Shown here: positions 56,861 to 64,000 of the stretch, piece by piece | Numbering within the stretch: the stretch's first letter is position 1 | How the letters are laid out: each line of letters begins with the position of its first letter | Translations under genes and position numbers: made by a program | Source: Casuarina equisetifolia | Taxonomy: Eukaryota; Streptophyta; Magnoliopsida; Fagales; Casuarinaceae | Reading direction: 5' to 3' | Assembly (NCBI GenBank): GCA_028551475.1 | Contig: CM052356.1 | Span: forward strand, 12,737,884-12,801,883 | Length of the DNA: 64,000 nt | Notes under the pieces: generated by a model | What the model was told of the DNA's origin: nothing | The model's database searches: none | The model's input: the letters and a program-made list of their open reading frames with translations, nothing else

Positions 56861-57079
56861 GTGTCTGTAGGGCGTAGAAGGGTTTTTAGATTGCCTACTG
56901 TGCGTAAGTTTTGCGTGAGACTGCAGGGACCGCTAAGATCTCGCCATCGAAGCACCGAGGGTGTTTCCCAGCCGCACACTGTTTGGCTGATGAGAAATTT
57001 CCAAAAGTCACGTTTAGTACGACAGAGGTTCGAAATCTCAACATCCAGTCGCTCAGAAGTTAAAAACTTTGGCTCTTAA

Positions 57080-57479
57080 GTTTCTAAATTTGGAATATCA
57101 CTCTAAAAAAAAAAATCAGGCACAAATTAACCAAAGATCAACCCAAATCACTCTTGCTTCGTGTCTCCATGGTAGCTGCTTATTTTCCTCGAATTTGTCC
57201 TTTCTTTCTTACCAACTAAAACAAAAATCCGAGGCAACCGTGTAAAGACTTCTTGCTGTGATACTACTTCCAGGCTACAGCAAAACTTCACATGCCAACA
57301 TCCAAGAATAACAATTATAAATGTAAATAAAATAACATGGACAGCATATCGAAATCCAAGCCACACTAACCTCATGAGTATATTACAAAGGCTAAAAGTG
57401 AGATTTAAAACAGTTCACTGAATACGTCGGTTCACAATAGAAAGTAACACTAGGTCTTTTACACGGGCCTCGGTCAAAG
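57080..57479. other. Intergenic, nothing recognised
   Basis: AT-rich upstream flank of the synthetase gene. The minus ORF 57375-57148 has no recognisable domain. Confidence 0.4.
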
Positions 57480-58400
57480 ACACCCCATGGGCTAGGCCTT
57501 TGTTGTTGGGGCCTTTCCATTTTCTCCCTCAACATCAACTTTGCTAATTTGATCCTTTGTTTACCAACCCATATATTCTATGTGCTTTCTAAATATAGGA
57601 GGATTTATTCTCTTAATGAATATGTCAACAATTTGTTAAACTTGTTTTGACCGGATGCAATCAACTTCTCTCCTTAAAATCTTTCGTTTCGTTCTTGCAT
57701 AAAATTTTAGACTTTTAGTTATTTATATGGCAAACAAAGGGTAAAAAATATTTATATCATATTATTTCCAAGTAAACCAATATCATCCAATAATCATGTA
57801 CATTCTTGTGATGACAATGTTGCTAACTATTTAGTTTTTGTTGGGAGGGGAGAGAGATAATTGGTTGTCTTTTGCTATACAATGAAATAGTAACTAAGCC
57901 AAGGTTGGATAGATATTTATTATTGATATTTTATTGACTTTATCTCCTACACAATTACCATCACAATAATTAACTAATTTACAACCATCCTTCTTATATA
58001 GAAGCTTAAGATCAAATGTTCCCTTTATGTACTATAATATTGTAATATCACAAGGGAGGCATTCTAGACTTGTGCATAAATGGACTTATTAATTCAACTA
58101 TAAATGTGGTGTTTAGTCTTGTCATTGTTAGGTAGTTTAAGCTGCTAACTAACTACTTGGATAGGAGAGAGTTTCTACAATTCTTTCCCTTCAACCAGTA
58201 GTTTAATTTTAGGCTCATCTTATATATCAACCAAAATACAATCATTCATGCCATACTTTTCCAATAGATCTTTTGCATATTTTTGTTGACCTAGAAAGTG
58301 ACCATTTGTAGTTTGCACTAACTCCAATCACAAAAAAAAAAAGTATTTCAATTCACCAAGCTCTTTCACCTAAAAACAAGTCAATAACTTTTCTCTAGCC
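57480..58400 (-). mobile_element. Copia RT/RNase H remnant
   Basis: Broken minus-strand frames recall the copia RT tail. Around 58290-58190 the reading QQKYAKDLLEKYGMNDC matches the conserved QxKYAxDLLxxFGMxxC stretch. Around 57640-57560 VDIFIKRINPPIFRKHIEYMG matches the copia RNase H end. Many stops and shifts are present and no LTRs were identified. Confidence 0.6.
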
Positions 58401-58582
58401 TACTAATTTCCCAAATCATAATCCAAGTCATATTCTTAAATGTAAACTTAGCTTTTGAGTTTAAATCAAACTTATTTATAATAATAATAATTGTTTTAGG
58501 ACACTTAAAAAGAACTCTTAGCCATGAATTCACTTATAATTTATGTATATTTGAAATTTGAAAGGGACACTTCAACATATAA

Positions 58583-58612
58583 ATAATAATAATAATAATT
58601 ATTATTATTATA
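58583..58612. repeat. (AAT)n/(ATT)n palindromic microsatellite
   Basis: A run of aat units turns into att units, giving a nearly perfect inverted repeat with arms of about 15 bases and no spacer. Such tracts arise by slippage and can form cruciforms. Confidence 0.85.
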
Positions 58613-59278
58613 AGATTGGATATTAGCAAAAACAAAAGAAAATTATTGTTAAAAGCTTTTTTTTTTATGTCTGTTTCACTTTAGTAATAATTTGAACTTG
58701 TATTATCACTTTTTCCCTCTCTCTTTTTGTGGTGATTTTAGCATTTTTAAAGTTTGTGCTACATGAAAATAATGGGAACCCATTACTTGATGACTAAGGT
58801 GAGGCTTGATAAGCATATAAAGTGTAGCTTTAGGGATTTCTAGTATTGAAATAATTCTTTGATATGAGAGAAAATAGAAAAGGGAAGAAAACAAATATGG
58901 AAAACACTTTTATCCCAATGAAGAATTCATTGGCAGCTATTTGTTGAAGAAGGTTAAGGCAGAACAACTACCATTGAATGACATCCTTGAGTTTGAAATT
59001 CATGGCAAAAACACCCCTTGGCAAATGTTTAGTGATCTTTTTGATAATGAGGAAAAAATGCTTTATGTTTTCATCAAGTGGAAAAGTGCATAACAAAGTA
59101 AAGTGGCAAGAGTGGCAAGATGTGGAACTTGGCATAAGAGTTATTGTGAGAAGATTTACAAGAATCAATTTGAACACATTATTGGTTAACGAAATTGTTT
59201 TGCTTCAAGGTAAAAAAAGGGCACTTGTTTAAAGAACACTAATTGATTGATGCAAGAGTTCTCTCTTTCTAAAGCCAA

Positions 59279-59302
59279 AAAAGACCAAGAGCTTGGTCTT
59301 TT
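59279..59302. repeat. Perfect short inverted repeat
   Basis: Arms AAAAGACCAAG (59279-59289) and CTTGGTCTTTT (59292-59302) with a 2-base spacer. The trailing T run gives it a stem-loop look. No gene nearby makes use of it. Confidence 0.85.
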
Positions 59303-59897
59303 GCATGATTCAACGAAAGAACTAAAATGAGAAACTGAGTTAACAAAAGCTCTCAAAATCAAGCCTATATTGATTGAGAGTTTGCCACCAACATGGGTGC
59401 TAAAACTCCATGCCAAGAAACCTAAGAAAACTAGGTTAACAAAAAAATGTTGCCCTTTAAGGATTAAACCTAACAAGGAAAAAGGATGCATGATGATGTA
59501 GAATCACATGGACCTTAAGCTAGCAAGATTTCATTGTAGTTTTCATCCCATGCATAATGACAATGTTTGCACCAAAATTCCCATCATATAGTAATACACA
59601 GACAGTTGAGCTGCAAACTCTTGCAAGCCATTCATGTCCTTATGACACATCTTTACTTGGTTTTTGTGCTTTGAAGGTTAAGAAAAGAATGCATGGAATG
59701 GTTTGCTCATGATGGATGGATTTGAATTTTCTTGTTAATTTTACTTTTATCAACTTCACTAGAGACATCCTTTAAGTATGAGAACAACTAATGTAATGGT
59801 TTACACCACTTTATTTTAGGGCTTGGATTAAAGCTTTTTTTTCTTTGAGATAAGAAAGGAAAAATAAATTAATTAATTAAAAACCAAGCAACAACAT

Positions 59898-59921
59898 CTC
59901 TCTCTCTCTCTCTCTCTCTCT
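59898..59921. repeat. CT microsatellite
   Basis: About eleven to twelve CT units in non-coding DNA. Confidence 0.85.
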
Positions 59922-60429
59922 GGGTCAAATACTTGAATTCTAAGTTACAAGAGATTTCCAATGACCGGTCTAAATCTAAATTATCTTGCCAAAACTATTT
60001 ATTCAGTAGCCTGTTGCTAATGTTGTTTGGTTGACTCCTAGAGAACAAAAAGTACAAATCCTCACACATATGATTCTAATGGACCCTAAACATTTTGATC
60101 TCTAAAGGATTGTAGATCTTTTATGAAAGTTCTAGCTTAGTGCTTTTTAGGGTTCTAAAGTTTTGGAAGAATATGTAAAATGCAATAGCAAATGCCAAAA
60201 ATTCCCAGATGTAGTAAATAAATCTACCATTCTTTTTATAAGCAAGGAGCGGTACCCTATCAATTTTATTATTTAAAAACTAATAACAATGTTTGTTATA
60301 ATAACAAGGTTTAAGGCATAACCTTAACCCTAATTTAAGCACTTAGGCTTTTGCCCATGTACATAAATAACCTCAATATTGACAAGACCCCTATACCTAA
60401 TTCCAAACAAGCTCCATCAAGCCAAGAAA

Positions 60430-61035
60430 ATGCCCTCAGTTTGCTTAATCCTTTTTTATCAAGGAGGAATGACTAGTGATAGTTTAACCACTTGCTCAAT
60501 AACATCTAGAGCATTGGAATATGCTAGTTTAAATTTTACCATGCCAATGAAGGATGTAAAACCCTAACCTAATTGATATACATACTTCCTTAAAAGTACT
60601 CTTAAGTAAAGTAAGATACAAAAATTCAAGAGGCATAAACCCTAATCCTAATACATGTCATGGGCTTTAAGCCTTTACATCAACCTTAATCCATACTCAA
60701 ACAACATCTCCTTGCCCCACACCTTATTAGAGAAAAGGTACCAAATAGACTTTCCATTAGCTTGCTTAGACGCTGCCTATGTTACGTTGAAAAGGAATGA
60801 CTAGGGTTAGACACCCTAGTTCACACAAACTTCATACAAGTGGCATTGCAAAGGAATGACCACTAAAAGGACCATCTGACATGCTCCAACAAAACCAAGA
60901 AAAATCCTCCTAGCTCACTTAGACCCTGCTTAGGCTTGTTAAGAAGGAAAGACTAAGACTAAGACTAGAGACATCCTAGCTCACTTAGACTTCACTCCAA
61001 CAACATTAAAGAGGAATGATCGAAAAAAGATATGC
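60430..61035. repeat. Degenerate interspersed repeat array
   Basis: Related phrases recur roughly every 60-130 bases: ctcacttagac or variants (60765, 60920, 60980), aaggaatgact or variants (60465, 60790, 60855, 61010), and ctccaacaa (60885, 60995). The surrounding DNA to about 62.6 kb has the same style (ccctaaccctaa-like, -ggcct- phrases), suggesting a non-coding part of a large retroelement. No coding domain was found. Confidence 0.45.
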
Positions 61036-63310
61036 TTGATTTGTTCAAACTAGTACAAAGTGCAAAAATCCACATGACCTAGATTAAAGTTTAGAAGCGA
61101 CCTAAGGTCAAATTGTAATCTAACTCAAGGTGTAGAAATCTAATTTTGCACCTTTGCATGGGGAAATTGGAAGCCAAAACCAAAGATCCTAAGAATGAAG
61201 ATAGACTCCCATCCAAAGATAGGTATGGGACAAACTCTTAGATATAGATAGATCCATACAAGGGAGAATAAATTTGCCCTCGTGAATGGCAATAGTTTAT
61301 GAGCAAGACCTCTCAAGGGAGAATAAGTCATCCATTTCACTCAAATTGTCCATTATTCACCCATGGAAAGCAAATTTAGCCCAAAACTTAAAGATTTACA
61401 AAAAAATGGTGGGTTATGATAACAATCAAGGTTCAAAGGCCTTGGAAAACTCTAGCCTTTTGGCTAGTAAAGATGACACAAGGATGCTTCCAACCTTAAA
61501 TCTAGACCATGCAAAGTTTGGCCACCCAAATATGAAGGAAAATAAGACCTATTTGCAAACCAAAATCTCACATATAGGTCTTAAATAAGCAAAAGTGTTG
61601 AATTTATGGGATTTTTTTGTTATTAAAAAAGGTTGGCACCCTAACCTTTATTCATATTATATAAGTTTGAAACAAAATAAAAGGCATGCTTAAACCTAAC
61701 CTATACATGTCCCTAGCTAGGGGATAAAACATTACACATGTACCCTAATGGGTATCCAACACATCCACACATGCAAATCAACAATCAAGTTACATCATTA
61801 TATGATTTAGGAACATAATCAAAATTAGGGTTAGTTGTGCCATACAAGGACTCTGAAGTTAGGGGTGAACAATCTTCCTTATAAAGGGGATGAGATAAGA
61901 AATCATGCTAGGTGCATTCTAGTTCTCTTGTACATAAACTTGACTCCATTTAGGCTCTACCTTTTCTTCACATTTTTTTCCAATCATTTTAGGCTCCATA
62001 CGAATAGAGTAGAGATTTTAAGTTTTTGATCCTTGTTAACACAAGCCTTAAGCTTCCTTCTCACTTTAGCTTTAGAGCAATCTGTAGTATCCACTAGCAA
62101 GCAATCAAGGACAATATAAATTTAACTAAAAGCAATGACTTCTTTTTTTGAGTTCCTTTGGATTTAATTCTCCTCTTTGTGCATTTCTGCCACATCTCTT
62201 AACTTCTAGTAGTGAACTTGCCTAGTTTGCAAGATTTGAGGTATATATATATATTTTCTTAAACACAAATGTTGAATAACTTACCATTAAGCTACTAGGA
62301 AATTAACATGATTTAGAGTTTTTTTTAATTGCACATATCTAAACTTACACATTTAAGTGTTGAACTTAAGACCAAAAAGTCTTTGGCAATAATCCATTTT
62401 AACGTTGATTTTAAGTGAAAAGAGGTCAAATTCAAGTTTTTTATTTTTAGAAAAAGGAGTGGTACCTTAAAAATAACTTTAATAACAAAATGGGCAAGGC
62501 CTTTCAAAACATAAGGACACTAAGACCTATTAGTACAATGCCTAAACAGGGTTTTAGGACTTTACGCAAAAAGGCCACTTAAGGTTAAAAAAACATGAGC
62601 CAAATGGCCTAACCACATGGACCTTAAACAAGCCGAACTACCTATAGGCCTACCAAGAGCCACCCTTACTAAAAAAACCATAGGACTTAGAAAATAGAAA
62701 AGAATAGGGCTTGAGGCCCTTTAAGGCCTTGTGGCCACTACTGTGATGGAGGAAGCAACTCAAAGAAGAGCAGCAAGAGCACACAGCAAGCAGCACGAAA
62801 GCAACTAGAGCCGGCGGAGGCCCGAGATTCTAAATGAGATTTGAGCAGTTGTTGCCTCACAATGAACAAAGACATGAAGTGCGCATAGCATGATGGTTGT
62901 TAGTCCATCTGTAAATGGTTAGCCAGATCATGGAGTGTTCACAATGCAAAAGATGTGTTGGAACTACACTGCCTTGAACCAACCTTAAGCTCCATTCAAA
63001 ATAAAGGAAGGAAGGAGAGAAAGAAAAGAAAGAGAGACAAAATAAGTTCAACTACTTTATATCTAAAGGAGAGAGGTAAGATGAAAAGACCATTACCTTC
63101 TTAAAAAAAAAATACAATAAAATCGTTACATTCTTTAGTGCTTGGAAAAGGGTCTACAAAATTAAACATAGTAGAATTTATTGACCATATAAGGCCTATC
63201 ACATCAAACATAGAATGGTAGAGCATTTTTGAACCCTTAAATAAATAAGCCCTAAACCTCATTAATTGTAGTCGAGAGAAATCCAACAAACCATAAAATA
63301 ATCAGGGAGG
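61036..63310. other. Intergenic, probable non-coding retroelement sequence
   Basis: ORFs here (for example 61286-61588 plus, 61340-61140 minus) have no recognisable domains. The low-complexity, repetitive style points to decayed repeat DNA. Confidence 0.4.
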
Positions 63311-63523
63311 TCAATAATAAACCAAAGCAAGCGGATTTTCTAGAGATATATTTTTGCACATACTTGGAAGAGACCCAACATGTTCATAGATTTGTATCTC
63401 ATTAATTGTATGTCCATGATTGACTAAACAATTAGTTAAATGGTTACATTCTCTGTAGGTGTAGAGAAGCCTAATCCTAGTAGATATTGTACGATTGCAC
63501 TGCTGAATAATATAAGGTTCCAA
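63311..63523 (-). pseudogene. RNase H-like (RVT_3-type) remnant
   Basis: The 70-codon frame reads RIRLLYTYRECNHLTNCLVNHGHTI near its middle. This resembles the end of the plant RNase H-like domain (consensus HVYREGNxxADxLAxxG), but the catalytic Asp of the final helix (the position in AD) is replaced, here LTN. Such domains occur in LINE elements and as stand-alone RNase H genes. A decayed non-LTR element fragment is most likely. Confidence 0.5.
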
Positions 63524-64000
63524 GGACTACAGAACTTCCCCTTATGACATTAATCAAGAATTGGGAATTTGCTTCCATCTCTTTCAAATGAATCTTTTTT
63601 TGTTGATAAAGCTACAGTCCTAATAACACGGCCTTTCCTATTTAACATTCTTCACTACTGTATAAGTTCATTAATCCATACCAACCATCAAATGCAGCAC
63701 AGAGGTCCATTAAATTGGCTATTCCTTTCAATTTCTGTTCATTAATGAACAGCATCAACATAATCGATGATTTTGTACCAGTGGGTGGTGAGAAGTTTGT
63801 AACTGGCGATAATTGGGACGTTTGTGTAACACTGAAATTGTATTTCAAACTATTGAAATTAACTTATAACGTCATTTAACGAGCGACCAACAACCATATT
63901 TCGATGTCTGTGATTGTACTTCGATTTCCTGTAAAAAAGTTTTGCACGAAGACCCTGTTTCGATGGGTTCCGACACTTTTGATGCTACTCAGCAGAAAAG
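63524..64000. other. Window end, nothing firm
   Basis: The short minus ORF 63848-63642 is possibly part of the same remnant. No independent support was found. Confidence 0.35.

Larger units (their letters stand above)
58613..60429. other. Intergenic with small repeats
   Basis: No gene was seen; ORFs on both strands at 58968-59491 are unsupported. It contains a perfect 11-base inverted repeat at 59279-59302 and a CT microsatellite at about 59898-59921. Confidence 0.45.

Noticed and set aside
57020..57045. ggttcgaaatc resembling a tRNA T-loop
   Set aside because: The stem does not pair and no other tRNA arms are present.
61286..61588. 100-codon plus ORF
   Set aside because: Sits in repeat-like DNA, no domain, amino-acid makeup mirrors local base composition.

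Overview
This is a stretch of plant nuclear genome, most likely a dicot. It is AT-rich, carries two intron-rich housekeeping genes with typical plant GT-AG splice sites and plant core-promoter signals, and otherwise consists largely of decayed Ty1/copia and Ty3/gypsy LTR retrotransposons. There are no bacterial-type operons, CRISPR arrays or convincing tRNA/rRNA genes. Species cannot be named from the sequence alone.

Layout. 1-2 kb: the 5' part (LTR, gag, protease) of a broken gypsy element on the minus strand. 4.07-10.25 kb: a complete plasma-membrane H+-ATPase gene on the minus strand (16 coding exons, 950 codons, C-terminal YTV). Its TATA box lies near 10.43 kb and two tiny upstream ORFs lie in the predicted leader. 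10.4-16.6 kb: intergenic DNA with small repeats. 16.6-46.8 kb: a block of about 30 kb of nested and abutting retroelements. It holds two copia elements that appear to share one LTR (16.6-23.6 kb, minus), a decayed copia on the plus strand (23.6-29.6 kb), the integrase end of a gypsy element on the plus strand (31.0-32.2 kb), a copia 3' half lying between two copies of the gypsy 3' end (32.1-36.8 kb), and a structurally complete copia element on the minus strand. That last element spans 38,317-46,833, has two LTRs and a perfect 5-bp target duplication, and its integrase is interrupted by a 1,273-bp solo LTR with its own near-perfect target duplication. 48.6-56.6 kb: a complete cytosolic-type lysyl-tRNA synthetase gene on the minus strand (about 17 coding exons, about 596 codons). 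57-64 kb: intergenic DNA with copia and RNase H-type remnants, simple repeats and a degenerate repeat array.

The two genes are unrelated in function. One is the proton pump that energises the plasma membrane; the other charges tRNA-Lys for cytosolic translation. Both are transcribed leftwards and are separated by the retroelement block. No retroelement here has an uninterrupted set of genes, so all look non-autonomous now. I did not find a convincing new molecular system. The most informative signals are the datable nested insertions, the shared-LTR tandem, the duplicated gypsy end around a copia fragment, and the upstream ORFs on both genes. Exon joins were worked out by hand from splice sites, reading-frame continuity and family resemblance.
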